The position numbers were made by a program, and so were the translations under genes. From Micromonospora cremea (GTDB lineage Bacteria > Actinomycetota > Actinomycetes > Mycobacteriales > Micromonosporaceae): a stretch of 64,000 nt of DNA. The stretch's first letter is position 1. Each line of letters begins with the position of its first letter. The notes under the pieces were generated by a model. That model did no database searches. It was not told where the DNA came from and was given only the letters and a program-made list of their open reading frames with translations. Where the stretch lies: assembly GCF_900143515.1 (NCBI RefSeq), contig NZ_FSQT01000001.1, positions 248,001-312,000 on the forward strand, written 5' to 3'. Below, one piece after another: positions 9,604 to 18,267 of this stretch.

Positions 9604-10518
9604 GTGCCACGCCAGCCGTGCAAGATACCGTTTGTGCGTAGGGAGCGTCTGAGCTTCTCCGTTGAGTCGGTCCAGGCAGTGCCGGGAGGCTGGCGGCTGG
9701 AGGGTGAGCCGGATTATCACCCGCGGCATCGGGATCGCCCGGGAGACCGCTTCGACCGTGCCTGCCGCGAGCACGGCCGCAAGCCGCGGGATGTGGACCT
9801 GGTCGTGGTTGAGCTCACCGGGTCATTCGCCATCGTCACCGGCGTCGGTGGCGACCTACTCAGGCCCGACGACATCGTCTCCGGCGAGCGTCTCGTCGAC
9901 GACAGCGGCCGGGCCGGCGAAAGGCTCCAGCCGCCGGTTGATGCCACTGAACGCCTGTCCCAGATTCTGGGTCTGCCAGCGCTCGCCACGGCAGCCGAGA
10001 CCGGATGCGACTGGTCGCCGGCCGAGACAGAGCTGGGCGTTGTGCTTCCGGACGACTACAAGATGTTCGTCGACGCGTACGGCGCCGGCTCCGTCGATGA
10101 CCAGGTCATCGTCTGCGCCCCTGACGCGGCCCACGACTGGGCGGACCTGGTGCAACACAACACCTGGGCGCACGAGTGCGTCCGCCTCGACTTCGCGGGG
10201 CCCGGCAGCTGGTCCGGAGACTGGCCGCTGGGTGACGCATCGCGTTGGACACCGAACCGTGAAGATGTCCCGTCCTGGTTCGAGCCCGGTGACAACCTGA
10301 TCTCGTGGGGGAGCTCCGTCAACGGTGACTTCCTCTTCTGGCACGTCAGGCACGGCACGGCGCCTTACGACTGGCCTGTGGTGCTGAAGGAACGAGGGCC
10401 GTACTGGGAGCAGTACCGCGTCGGATTCTCCGCGACACTGGTCGGCCTGCTCACCGGCGAAATTCAATCCGAGTACCTCAGCCGTTGGCTCGGCGGACCG
10501 CACTCCTACGCTCTCTGA
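9604..10518 (+). CDS. SUKH (SMI1/KNR4) family protein, possible immunity protein
   Basis: 304 aa from the GTG at 9604; a GTG at 9633 is an alternative start. An N-terminal domain of about 100 residues ('LSFSVESVQAVPGGWRLEG') precedes a SUKH domain of about 170 residues with 'TELGVVLPDDYKMFVDAYGAGS', cited for its LPxDYK core, and 'DNLISWGSSVNGDFLFWHV'. SUKH proteins are common immunity partners of polymorphic toxins, but no toxin gene is adjacent. The IS110 relic lies just upstream and may have removed a native promoter or neighbour. Confidence 0.72.
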   Translation: MPRQPCKIPFVRRERLSFSVESVQAVPGGWRLEGEPDYHPRHRDRPGDRFDRACREHGRKPRDVDLVVVELTGSFAIVTGVGGDLLRPDDIVSGERLVDDSGRAGERLQPPVDATERLSQILGLPALATAAETGCDWSPAETELGVVLPDDYKMFVDAYGAGSVDDQVIVCAPDAAHDWADLVQHNTWAHECVRLDFAGPGSWSGDWPLGDASRWTPNREDVPSWFEPGDNLISWGSSVNGDFLFWHVRHGTAPYDWPVVLKERGPYWEQYRVGFSATLVGLLTGEIQSEYLSRWLGGPHSYAL

Positions 10519-11056
10519 CGACGTGATCGTGGCTTACAGCCACCTTCACACTCATGTGCACTGATCTGCCGCGATGAGCGCGGCCCTGTCGCGGACTGTG
10601 AGCGCCTCCGCGATGCGTCTTGAAGATCATGTCAAGCGTCTGGTGGGCCGCGAGTGTCAAGCACGTCACGTGACGGGACACGGCCCAGACCGCCCAGACC
10701 GCATTTGCGTTGCCGAATTCCGCTCTATCAGATCAAGGCGGCCCGCAAGCGGGCCGCGCCGGCCCGGCCCCGGCCTGCTGGCGACCTCCGGCCGGCATCG
10801 GCCGGGCCGGCCGGCCACACTGACAGACGCAGGATCTTTGAAGACCTCGGGGCTCCGCCCCGAACCCCGACCCTCCTCAGAGATGCCGCCACGGATCACC
10901 TCGCCGGGCACCACAAGGGCTACCAGCCTCCCGGGACGGGGCCAAGGTCGTTCGTCCGGTAGGGCGCTCCACCTTGTCCCCGTCCCGGGAGGCTGGACGG
11001 TCTGACGACTGCCCGACGAGGAGATCCGCTCTACCCGCCCGGTACGGTTGTTGACC
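10519..11056. other. Intergenic stretch with hairpins and a palindromic repeat
   Basis: No gene is supported. It contains GTGGC-TTACA-GCCAC (10529-10543) just after the SUKH gene, repeat copy 2 (10558-10604), a 9-bp perfect inverted repeat GCGGCCCGC/GCGGGCCGC (10738-10757) and CGGGGC-TCC-GCCCCG (10848-10862). The hairpins could end transcription from the SUKH gene. Confidence 0.5.
10558..10604. repeat. GCACTGA palindromic intergenic repeat, copy 2
   Basis: Begins GCACTGATCTGCCGCG, identical over its first 14 bases to the copy at 60999, then diverges in its right arm. Intergenic like the others. Confidence 0.4.
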
Positions 11057-11716
11057 ATGCAGCGGTTGGCGCTTTTCGATCTCGACAACACGCTCGTGGA
11101 CCGTTCGGAAGCATTCCGGCGCTGGGCGGTCGAGTTCTGCGCCGATCGCGAACTGCCGGACGACGCGTTGGCCTGGCTGATCGCTACGGATCAGGACGGG
11201 ACCGTGCCCCGTGACTGGTTCTTCGGCGAGGTGACGGAGCGTTTCGGACTGGCATCGGCGGAAGACACATGGAGGCAGTACCGACGCCGGATGCCGGAGT
11301 TGGTGAGCTGCCGCCAAGAGGTGCTGAGGTCGCTGACGCTACTGCGTGACGAGGGCTGGACGGTGGCGATCGTGACCAACGGCCAGGCCGACAACCAGTT
11401 GGGCAAGATCAGGCGTACCGGACTGGACCGATGCGTCGATGCCTGGGCAGTGTCCGGAGAGCTGGGTATCCGGAAGCCAGCATGCGAGATCTTTGAGGCG
11501 GCGGCCCGTGGGTGCGGCCTCGATCTGCTGCGCGGGGGCTGGGCGATCGGTGACAGCCCTGTACTTGATGTCGAGGGTGGCCGCGCGGCAGGACTTGCCA
11601 CCCTTTGGGTCAGTCGAGGGAAGGAATGGCCGGCGGAACTCACCCCGCCGGACCGCACCGTCACGGACGTAGTGGCCGCTGTCGAGGTACTGCGAGGCGA
11701 GGACTCCGGCCTGTAG
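11057..11716 (+). CDS. HAD-superfamily hydrolase
   Basis: 219 aa from ATG 11057; a TTG three codons earlier is less likely. Motif I is 'LFDLDNTLVDR' with nucleophile D8 and acid/base D10, motif II 'VTNG' (about 109-112), the motif III Lys lies in 'GIRKPA' and motif IV in 'AIGDSPVLDVEGG'. An alpha-helical C1 cap lies between I and II. This is the pattern of phosphoglycolate-phosphatase-like phosphatases that act on small phosphorylated metabolites; the exact substrate cannot be read. It is monocistronic, with no strong ribosome site, so it may be translated from a short or leaderless transcript. Confidence 0.85.
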   Translation: MQRLALFDLDNTLVDRSEAFRRWAVEFCADRELPDDALAWLIATDQDGTVPRDWFFGEVTERFGLASAEDTWRQYRRRMPELVSCRQEVLRSLTLLRDEGWTVAIVTNGQADNQLGKIRRTGLDRCVDAWAVSGELGIRKPACEIFEAAARGCGLDLLRGGWAIGDSPVLDVEGGRAAGLATLWVSRGKEWPAELTPPDRTVTDVVAAVEVLRGEDSGL

Positions 11717-11958
11717 CTGTACAGCCATCCGTACAGCCAAGACCACCTGCTGACGCCGACGCCACCCGACAACGGCAGACGCGCCGACCAGGCACGCAGC
11801 TACCTGACCAGCCATCCGTGATCTTCTTCTAACCCCAAGGCCGTCATGGGCCATCCACGGGCCAGTAAGCGGGGTGCGCAGCGGTCATGAGCGGGCACGA
11901 GCGGCCGAAACCGCACCGAGGCGCTCAAACGTCCGGGTCGCGTGAACGGCCGAAAACA

Positions 11959-11994
11959 TTGACAGTTTTCGCGTCGACTGATCACTATACGTGA
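11959..11994 (+). promoter_or_regulatory. Sigma-70-type promoter of the M28 peptidase gene
   Basis: TTGACA (11959-11964), an 18-base spacer, then CACTAT (11983-11988). Transcription would begin about 7 bases later, at or next to the ATG at 11995, and no Shine-Dalgarno site precedes that ATG. A leaderless mRNA is the simplest reading. Confidence 0.6.
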
Positions 11995-13434
11995 ATGACT
12001 TCCTCAGAGCCGCTCGGCGTCCGACCCACGAAGCCGAGCCGACGCGCCTTCCTGTCCGCCTCCGCCGCCACGGCCGCCGCCGCCATCGCCGTACCGCTGA
12101 TCGCCGAGCCGACCCGCGCCGGCGCATCCGCCGACGGCACCGGCCCCGGCCAGCCGATCACCCCGCAGCCGCCGGACCCCGAGCTGCTCGACCTGCTCCG
12201 GGAAGTCGACGAGCAGCGGATCGAGGCGATCATCCGCCGGCTCGCCGCCTTCGGCACCCGGCACACCCTGTCCAGCCAGGACGACCCGGTTCGCGGGATC
12301 GGCGCGGCCCGGGACTGGATCTATCAGCAGATGCAGGGCTACGCGGCCCTCTCCGGCGGGCGGATGACCGTGGAGTTGCAGTCCTACATCCAGCAGCCGG
12401 CCTCCCGGATCCCGGTTCCGACCCGGATCACCAACGTGGTCGCCACCCTGCACGGTGAGACCAACCCGGAGCGGATATACGTCGTCACCGGCCACTACGA
12501 CTCACGCTGCAGCGACGTGATGGACTTCACCAGCGACTCGCCCGGGGCCGACGACGACGCCTCCGGCGTGGCGGTCGCGATGGAGCTGGCCCGGGTGATG
12601 GCGACCCGGCGGCCCAAGGCGACCATCGTCTTCGCCGCCGTCGCCGGTGAGGAGCAGGGCCTCTACGGCTCCGATTACATGGCCGCACAGTTCAAGGCGG
12701 CCAACGCCGACATACAGGGCATGTTCAGCTGTGACATCGTCGGCAGCGGCAAGGGCGACGACGGCGAGCAGAGCGACCCGCGCACGGTCCGGCTCTTCGC
12801 CGAGGGCGTGCCGACCTCGGAGACGTCGGCGCAGGCGAACACCCGGCGGTCGGTCGGCGGCGAAAACGACGGGGCGAGCCGGCAGCTCGCCCGGTTCGTG
12901 ACCGATGTCGCGCAAAACGGCGCCACCGGAATGAACGTCCGGGTGATCTACCGCCGGGACCGCTATGGGCGCGGCAGCGACCACATCTCGTTCCTGGAGC
13001 AGGGCTACCCGGCCGCCCGGTTCACCGAGCCGATCGAGGACTTCGCCCACCAACACCAGGACGTCCGGGTGGAGGACGGCAAGCAGTTCGGCGACCTGCC
13101 GGAGTTCTGCGACTTCGCGTTCATCACCCGGGTTGCCAAGGTCAACGGCGCGGCGCTCTGGTCGCTGTCTCAGGCCCCCGGTACGCCGAAGGGGGCCAGG
13201 ATGAGCTCCAGCCAGTCGAACGACACCGAACTGCGCTGGCTGCGCGGCACCGAGCCGGACCTCGCCGGTTACGAGATCGTCTGGCGGGAGACGACCTCGC
13301 CGGATTGGACCCACGTCATTCCGGTCGGCGACGTCACCACGGCGACCATCATCAACCTGTCCAAGGACAACATCTTCTTCGGCGTCCGGGCCGTCGACCG
13401 GGACGGCCACCGCAGCCCGGTCGCCTTCACGTAA
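11995..13434 (+). CDS. Tat-exported M28-family metallopeptidase
   Basis: 479 aa. The twin-arginine signal is 'SRRAFLS' (15-21) plus a hydrophobic stretch and an Ala-rich cleavage region near 43. The catalytic domain has the M28 order of zinc ligands: H167 in 'TGHYDS', D187 in 'GADDDASG', E219-E220 in 'AGEEQGLYGS', D247 in 'SCDIVG' and H330 in 'GSDHISF'. The last 90 residues ('LRWLRGTEPDLAGYEIVWRE' onward) resemble a fibronectin-III-like module. Likely a secreted, zinc-dependent aminopeptidase. The promoter and a strong downstream hairpin make it an isolated transcription unit. Confidence 0.92.
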   Translation: MTSSEPLGVRPTKPSRRAFLSASAATAAAAIAVPLIAEPTRAGASADGTGPGQPITPQPPDPELLDLLREVDEQRIEAIIRRLAAFGTRHTLSSQDDPVRGIGAARDWIYQQMQGYAALSGGRMTVELQSYIQQPASRIPVPTRITNVVATLHGETNPERIYVVTGHYDSRCSDVMDFTSDSPGADDDASGVAVAMELARVMATRRPKATIVFAAVAGEEQGLYGSDYMAAQFKAANADIQGMFSCDIVGSGKGDDGEQSDPRTVRLFAEGVPTSETSAQANTRRSVGGENDGASRQLARFVTDVAQNGATGMNVRVIYRRDRYGRGSDHISFLEQGYPAARFTEPIEDFAHQHQDVRVEDGKQFGDLPEFCDFAFITRVAKVNGAALWSLSQAPGTPKGARMSSSQSNDTELRWLRGTEPDLAGYEIVWRETTSPDWTHVIPVGDVTTATIINLSKDNIFFGVRAVDRDGHRSPVAFT

Positions 13435-13498
13435 CCGGGCAGCTGATCCGCCTTCCGCTGGCCAGCTGGTGCTACCGCTGGTGACCGGATCGGAGATC

Positions 13499-13539
13499 CG
13501 CGACCGGGGCGGGCGGGAGACCCGCACACCCCGGTCGCG
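13499..13539 (+). terminator. Strong hairpin after the M28 peptidase gene
   Basis: CGCGACCGGGG (13499-13509) pairs perfectly with CCCCGGTCGCG (13529-13539), and an inner CGGG/CCCG extends it. It lies 65 bases after the stop codon. Confidence 0.7.
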
Positions 13540-14057
13540 GCACTCCGGCGGGACGCTGGCCGGGCCGAGCCCGGATCGAGCGGGCCCGACCCGGATCGAC
13601 GCGAGGCGGGATCATGAGCGCCGACGAGCCGACAGCAGTCTTGATCTTTGCAAGGCAGGGGAGCGGCGTGCCCGTTGCGTGCCCGTTGGCACGGAAGCCG
13701 AGGGTCAATGGCGGTCAGCTCCTGGGCGTGGGTGCCGGCATGGCGATGCAGGTCAAGCCAGGTCATTGCCGAACGACTTCCGCCCATGTCCACACTTCCT
13801 AAACCGTGATGCTGAGCGGGGGTCAGGTGACCCCAGCTTGACCCCAGCGGAGCGCAACGCCGCGCCGTCCCAGGAACGCCGGCACCAAGCCGGCGGCGAG
13901 GTGATCGGCAGGGCCGCCCGCCACGCTCGCTCCCACGGATCAGAGGACCCGCCGGGCCATCCACGGGCCACAACGTGGTGTCACCGGGGGCCAAACCAGG
14001 CCACCTGAGAGCGCGTTGAACAGGCGTATCGCCACGCTCCGAGCCGATCTTGTGAGA
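13540..14057. other. Gene-free stretch left of the tRNA-Gly fragment
   Basis: No supported gene. If the tRNA-Gly 3' half to the right is an attachment site, this DNA should belong to a former insertion whose 5' tRNA half lies outside the window to the left or has been lost. Confidence 0.4.
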
Positions 14058-14101
14058 TTCCCAAGCTGACAGTGCGGGTTCGATTCCCGTCACCCGCTCC
14101 A
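14058..14101 (+). other. tRNA-Gly(CCC) 3' half: probable att site
   Basis: The 44 bases start in the anticodon loop (TTCCCAA, anticodon CCC) and run through the anticodon 3' arm (GCTGA), the T arm (GCGGG-TTCGATT-CCCGT) to the acceptor 3' strand CACCCGC and TCCA. The 5' half (D arm, acceptor 5' strand) is missing. A tRNA 3' end beside an integrase gene is the usual att arrangement of integrative elements. This is not a functional tRNA gene. Confidence 0.85.
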
Positions 14102-14155
14102 GCGTGAGGCCCCAGCTCAGGACATGTTTCCTGGCTGGGGCCTCATCCGTTGCTA

Positions 14156-14977
14156 TCACTCGTTGCGCTTACCGTGCCCGCTACGTGCCCGATCCTGGCT
14201 CTTCTTGATCTGCGAAGTGAGCGCGTCGGCGATCTGCTTGTCCTGCTCGCGGGCGGTGTGCTGGTAGATCATCGCGGTGCGGGTGGAGGCGTGGCCCATG
14301 CGCGCCATCAGGTCGGCGAGGCTTGCCCCGGTCCGCGAGGCGAGGGTGTTGCCGGTGTGCCGCAGGTCGTGAAAGTGGAAACCGGGCAGGCCGACCGCCG
14401 CCACGGACACCCGCCAATTGCTGGTGCGCTGAAAGTTGGAGCGGCGCAGTACCGCGCCGGTCGCGCCAATGAATACGAGCGCGTCCTGGTCCTCGTCGAC
14501 GAAGTCATCCAGGTGCGCGCGCACATCTCGGCGGATGGCCGCAGGGATGGTGACGGTTCGCATGCCGGCATCGGTCTTGGGCGGGCCGAAAAGAAGGGTG
14601 CCGTCTTGGCGCTCGACCAGAGTCGCGCGGACCGTCAGGGTCTGACAGCGCGAGTCGAAGTCGCGACGGCGCAGGGCCGCCAGTTCTCCGTATCGGAGGC
14701 GGGCGAAGGCGGCAAGCACGATGAGGACGCGGAGGCGTCCGGGAACGATGTCGGCGAGATGGAAGACCTGGGCGACGGTGGCAGTCGGCCGCTCCGTGGG
14801 CCGTTCGATGCCCGCGCCCTGGATGCGGCAGGGGTCGCGCCGGATCAGTTCGTCGTCAACGGCGGTATTCAGGACGGCGCGAAGAAGGCGGTACGCCTTG
14901 GCCGTCATTGTGGCGCTCACCCCGTCAGCGAGGAGGTCCGCGCGCCAAGCCCGAATCGCACCGGGCGTCAGATCAGT
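14156..14977 (-). pseudogene. Tyrosine-recombinase integrase, 5'-truncated
   Basis: The frame reads back in-frame to 14977, where a stop interrupts it ('TDLTPGAIRAWRADLL' follows). Only the second half of the core-binding domain remains ('MTAKAYRLLRAVLNTAV'), but the catalytic domain is complete: Arg in 'LRYGELAALRRRD', 'HDLRHTGNTLA', 'MGHAS' and the Tyr nucleophile in 'MIYQHTA'. About 270 of some 380-400 residues survive. A GTG at 14920 could still start a 254-aa protein. It points toward the tRNA-Gly fragment 54 bases away, its expected target. The N-terminal arm-binding domain is lost, so integration is unlikely. Confidence 0.8.
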
Positions 14978-15128
14978 TCAGTAAGGAAGTAGTCGCCGAG
15001 CCCAGGCGCGTGCCCCCGGCATCCGCTTCTGCCGATGAGCGGATGGGCAGCGTCGGTCGCCGGGTTGGGGGTCGGGCGGTCGTATCGGTGCCGGGTTCGC
15101 ATCTGCGTCGCAGTCCTGGCCCGGACTC
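14978..15128. other. Junction between truncated integrase and NAD(P)-binding gene
   Basis: No gene. Homology to integrases stops near 14980, which marks the deletion point. Confidence 0.4.
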
Positions 15129-15746
15129 TCAACGGGTACCGGCGATGTTGATCGCGGTCTTGGCGAGGGTTTCGTCTTTGACGATGTCGAGCAGTGCTGC
15201 GGCCGCGTCGGTGCGTGTGATCGCGAAGGGTCGGTCCAGTAGGGCGCGGCTGGTGTAAAACGTCCCGTGTGGAGGCTTGTCGGTCAGCCGGTTGAGACGC
15301 GCGATGGTCCAGTCCAGGCTGCTCGTGGAGACGATGTCCTCCATCGCGGCGCAGTCGGCGTATGCGTCGGCAAACACCAGCTTGAGCAGCGCGATGGGCA
15401 GTCGCGGCTTAGTGGCGACGATGGGGTAGACGCTGGTGACTACCAGACGCCGGACGCCGGTCGCGGACATCGTGTCGGTGACGGTGCGGGCGACGTCGGC
15501 GACGTGGTGCGGGCCTTTGCGGGAGGCCGCGGCGATGATGGCGACGACCGCGTCGGCGTCGGCGACGGCGGTGCGAACGGCGTCCGGATCACGTCCGTCA
15601 CCGGCCACGACGGCCGCCAGCGCCGCCGGGTCGGCGATGGTATCGGGACGGCGGGTGAACGCGGTGATCCGGTGGCCGCGGCGGATACCCTCGGCCAAGA
15701 CTTGGCGGCCGGTACGGCCGGTGGATCCGAAGATGGTGAGTCTCAT
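15129..15746 (-). CDS. NAD(P)-binding SDR-like (NmrA-type) protein
   Basis: 205 aa from ATG 15746, preceded by GGGAGGCCAG. An N-terminal Rossmann motif 'IFGSTGRTGRQV' (about 4-15) is followed by 'VVTSVYPI' and 'DWTIARLNRLTDKP', the layout of short atypical SDR proteins related to NmrA/flavin reductase. It lacks the classical YxxxK catalytic pair. It is the last gene of the PadR operon, 81 bases after the monooxygenase, and may supply reductase activity or redox sensing there (inference). Confidence 0.8.
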   Translation of the reverse strand: MRLTIFGSTGRTGRQVLAEGIRRGHRITAFTRRPDTIADPAALAAVVAGDGRDPDAVRTAVADADAVVAIIAAASRKGPHHVADVARTVTDTMSATGVRRLVVTSVYPIVATKPRLPIALLKLVFADAYADCAAMEDIVSTSSLDWTIARLNRLTDKPPHGTFYTSRALLDRPFAITRTDAAAALLDIVKDETLAKTAINIAGTR

Positions 15747-15827
15747 CTGGCCTCCCATAATGGGTCTGTCGTCGGCGACGGCGGGCACCGGTCGCCGGTC
15801 GGTGTGGTTCAGCCGATGTGACGGCGG

Positions 15828-17036
15828 TCAGGCAGCCGCGAGGGTGGGGCTGTCCCAGTCGATGTGGTAGTCGTAGGTCTGCTTGAGTGCTTTGCTGTCG
15901 GCGGTCATCTTCAGGATCATCGGCAGCGTGGCGTCGCGGAACGCCCTGGCGACGGGGCCGGCGGCCTTGCTGTTGTTGATGCGGGCGGCCCATTTGATGA
16001 TGCGTTCGACCCGGGGCCGGCGCGCCGCCTCGTACCCGGCGAACGCCGCCTGCGGGTCGGGCAGGTCGCGCAGGCATTTGGCGAGCACGACAGCGTCCTC
16101 TATGGACAGCGAGGCGCCCTGTCCGGAGGTGGGCGAGGGGGCGTGCGCGGCGTCCCCGATGATGACCATCCGTCCGTTGTGCCAGGCGGGCAGGTGCGGG
16201 ACGGCGTGGATGGGGCTCATCCTCGCCATCTCGAGTGTGGCCTGGATGAGCGGGACGGCGGGCCCGGCGTCCTCGGCGTAGAGCCGCAGCAGCCGGCGTC
16301 GCCATTCTTCGCCGCTGATGGCCCTCATCTCGCCGCAGGCGGGCTCGTCGCGGCGGGGCACGTTGGCAAACCACCACACCTCCCCGTTCGGGGCCATGGC
16401 GTAGCCGAAGAATGCGCGTTTGCCGAAGATCATCTCGTAGCTGCCGGGCTCGGTGTCCACCCGCACGCCGCGCACGTAGCCACCGTTGGTGAGCAGCCCG
16501 GCGTAGGTCGGAGCGGGCGCGGCGGGATCGATGATGCGCCGGACGGTGGAGTGGACGCCGTCGCAGCCGATGAGCACGTCGCCGACAGCCTCGCTACCGT
16601 CGGCGAACACCGCCCGTACCCCGCCGCCGGTCTCCTCGGCCGCGACCAAGCGCTTGCCGTGCTCAATGCGCACGCCCCGGCTGCTAGCCTCCTCGTGAAG
16701 CACCCGGTACAGGTCGGCGCGCTTGATGGTCTGGCTGGTCGTACCGTCGGGCAGCGACTGGCCGGTGCGGCTCTCGCCGAGGTGCTTGCCGGTACGGCTG
16801 CGCAGCGTGATCGCTGGGCTGGGGAACCCCGCGGCCAGGGCACCCCTGTCCGCGCCGAGGACACGTAGCGCGTCAACCCCGTTGGAACCCAGGGTGAGGA
16901 ACACGCCGATGCCGTCGGCGCGGGCGGGGTGGGCCTCGTAGACCACGGGGTCGATGCCGGCCTTCTGCAGCGCGACTGCGGCGACTGGGCCGGCGATGCC
17001 GCCGCCGATGACCAGCGCGGTCCGTGTACGGGTCAT
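15828..17036 (-). CDS. FAD-dependent aromatic monooxygenase (PHBH fold)
   Basis: 402 aa. The dinucleotide-binding motif 'VIGGGIAGPVAAVALQKAG' (about 8-26), the DG motif 'DVLIGCDGVHSTVRR', and the second FAD motif 'MVIIGDAAHAPSPTSGQGA' (cited as GDAAHAPSPTSGQGAS core) are all present and in order. This is a single-component flavoprotein hydroxylase using NAD(P)H and O2; the substrate is unknown. Its ATG overlaps the stop of the PadR gene (ATGA), so the two are co-translated. PadR-controlled monooxygenases often act in aromatic or antibiotic detoxification, including tetracycline and rifampicin inactivation (family knowledge; not shown here). Confidence 0.9.
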   Translation of the reverse strand: MTRTRTALVIGGGIAGPVAAVALQKAGIDPVVYEAHPARADGIGVFLTLGSNGVDALRVLGADRGALAAGFPSPAITLRSRTGKHLGESRTGQSLPDGTTSQTIKRADLYRVLHEEASSRGVRIEHGKRLVAAEETGGGVRAVFADGSEAVGDVLIGCDGVHSTVRRIIDPAAPAPTYAGLLTNGGYVRGVRVDTEPGSYEMIFGKRAFFGYAMAPNGEVWWFANVPRRDEPACGEMRAISGEEWRRRLLRLYAEDAGPAVPLIQATLEMARMSPIHAVPHLPAWHNGRMVIIGDAAHAPSPTSGQGASLSIEDAVVLAKCLRDLPDPQAAFAGYEAARRPRVERIIKWAARINNSKAAGPVARAFRDATLPMILKMTADSKALKQTYDYHIDWDSPTLAAA

Positions 17037-17659
17037 GACTGCTGCCTTTCCTCGTTGGGAGCGGGCTCGCCGTGGAACTCGGCCCACATGAGACCCCAGC
17101 CGGTCTCCGGATTGGTGATCTGTTCGATGAACCGCTCGATGAACGACGACTCGGCCTCCAGCAGGGTGAGCCGGTACTCCTCCTCTACCAGGAACAGCCC
17201 GGGCACGCCTGTGGCCAGCGTGTCGCCGACCATGGTGCGGATTTCGGTGCACTGCTCGGCGAGCAGGTCAAGCCGCCGGCGCAGCAGCGTGAGAACCTCG
17301 CTGGGGGGCAGCGCCGCGATCAGCGAGAGCGCGGCGACGAAGTGCGGGTACTCGTGTTGCGGCTGCTCGATGAGCTCGCGCAGCCAGTCGCGCAACTCGT
17401 GCCGGCCGGCGTCAGTGAGCGCGTACACGGTGCGTTCCGGGCGCTGCCCCTCGCGGCTCGTTTCCTGCTCGACAATGAAGCCGGCCTTCGCCAACTGCCC
17501 GACCACCATGTACAGCGAGCCGTGGTTGAACTTGATGCTTCGGGCGTCGCCGTTCTCGCGCAGTGAGCGACTCAGCTCGTACGGGTGCATGGGCCGCTGG
17601 GTCAGGTAGGACAGCACGGCCAGCGCCAGCAGGTTGCCGACCTTCCGCTTCTTCGCCAT
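17033..17659 (-). CDS. PadR-family transcriptional regulator
   Basis: 208 aa from ATG 17659 (GGAGGAAGAT site). The N-terminal winged helix (about 8-85) has 'LLALAVLSYLTQRPMHPYEL', cited at its limit, with 'NHGSLYMVVGQLAKAGFI' and 'YALTDAGRHELRDWL'. The C-terminal half is the long helical dimerisation domain of Vir-like PadR proteins ('RRRLDLLAEQCTEIR'). It probably represses its own operon; an AGTT-N6-AACT palindrome overlaps the operon promoter at 18254-18267. Confidence 0.9.
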   Translation of the reverse strand: MAKKRKVGNLLALAVLSYLTQRPMHPYELSRSLRENGDARSIKFNHGSLYMVVGQLAKAGFIVEQETSREGQRPERTVYALTDAGRHELRDWLRELIEQPQHEYPHFVAALSLIAALPPSEVLTLLRRRLDLLAEQCTEIRTMVGDTLATGVPGLFLVEEEYRLTLLEAESSFIERFIEQITNPETGWGLMWAEFHGEPAPNEERQQS

Positions 17660-17717
17660 ATCTTCCTCCGCCATGCGTGCCGCGCGCCGCGGCACGCGCC
17701 TTCGATGTGGTGAGTGG

Positions 17718-18185
17718 TCAGGGCGTGTGGGCCGGGTCGGCCACGGTCGGGGTCCGGCCCTCCTTGCGCGCCCGCCGCAAGTCGGCCAGGAATTCGCGGG
17801 AGAACATGGCCGACAGGACGGCGATGCCGCCACGGTGGACCCGGATCTCACCGTGGCGCATCTGACCGGTGATCACGATGCGCCGATCACCGGGCGTGTT
17901 CGGACGTTCCGAGTCCTTGACCCCGCCGCGGCCGATGCGCCGCACGTCCCAGTCGTAGATCACCGCGTTGTCGGCAACCAGCAGCTTGAGCACGGCATGG
18001 TCGAGGTCGATGTCGACCTGGATGTCGCCGGCCGGGATCTGCGGGGAACGCAGGTCCAGCACCGCGTACCCGCGGTGGGCGCGCACCTGGAACCGGCGCG
18101 AGGTGGTCCAGTTGCCGAGCCGCTTGGTCACCGTGTGGTTCGTCGCGATCCGGACGGGGGCAGGGGCCGCTTGGGTTGCGTTCAT
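17718..18185 (-). CDS. First gene of the PadR operon: LiaF-like/beta-helical hypothetical protein
   Basis: 155 aa. No signal or membrane segment. A succession of short strands ('GYAVLDLRSPQIPAGDIQVDI', cited for pattern, then 'RHGEIRVHRGGIAVL') resembles the C-terminal beta-helix of LiaF/DUF2154-type cell-envelope stress proteins, here without the membrane part. It starts at ATG 18185 after a GGGAGGAAC site and is the promoter-proximal gene of the four-gene operon. Function unknown. Confidence 0.65.
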   Translation of the reverse strand: MNATQAAPAPVRIATNHTVTKRLGNWTTSRRFQVRAHRGYAVLDLRSPQIPAGDIQVDIDLDHAVLKLLVADNAVIYDWDVRRIGRGGVKDSERPNTPGDRRIVITGQMRHGEIRVHRGGIAVLSAMFSREFLADLRRARKEGRTPTVADPAHTP

Positions 18186-18235
18186 CGCAGTGTTCCTCCC
18201 TGGAACCAGACACCGATCTCTCTATGGTTATCTCC

Positions 18236-18267
18236 GACTATCCACTTCTGACTAGTTAATGTCAACT
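18236..18267 (-). promoter_or_regulatory. Promoter and candidate operator of the PadR operon
   Basis: On the minus strand, TTGACA (18265-18260), an 18-base spacer, then ATAGTC (18241-18236). The palindrome AGTT-GACATT-AACT (18254-18267) covers the -35 box, a position suited to repression. ATAGT/CTAGT motifs also recur around the site. PadR sites are typically short dyads of this kind. Confidence 0.5.

Noticed and set aside
13269..14159. Long minus-strand frame containing 'VTGIEPALSAWES'
   Set aside because: This peptide is the well-known artefact of reading a tRNA gene in antisense. Here it covers the tRNA-Gly fragment and then runs antisense to the M28 peptidase gene.
14640..14656. GTCAGGGTCTGAC resembling the CTGTCAG operator
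   Set aside because: It lies inside the integrase catalytic domain, has different spacing and is far from the conjugation block, so it is best read as chance.
15598..16377. Arg-rich minus-strand frame between the monooxygenase and the NmrA-like gene
   Set aside because: It overlaps both genes in another frame and lacks a ribosome site; a compositional shadow.
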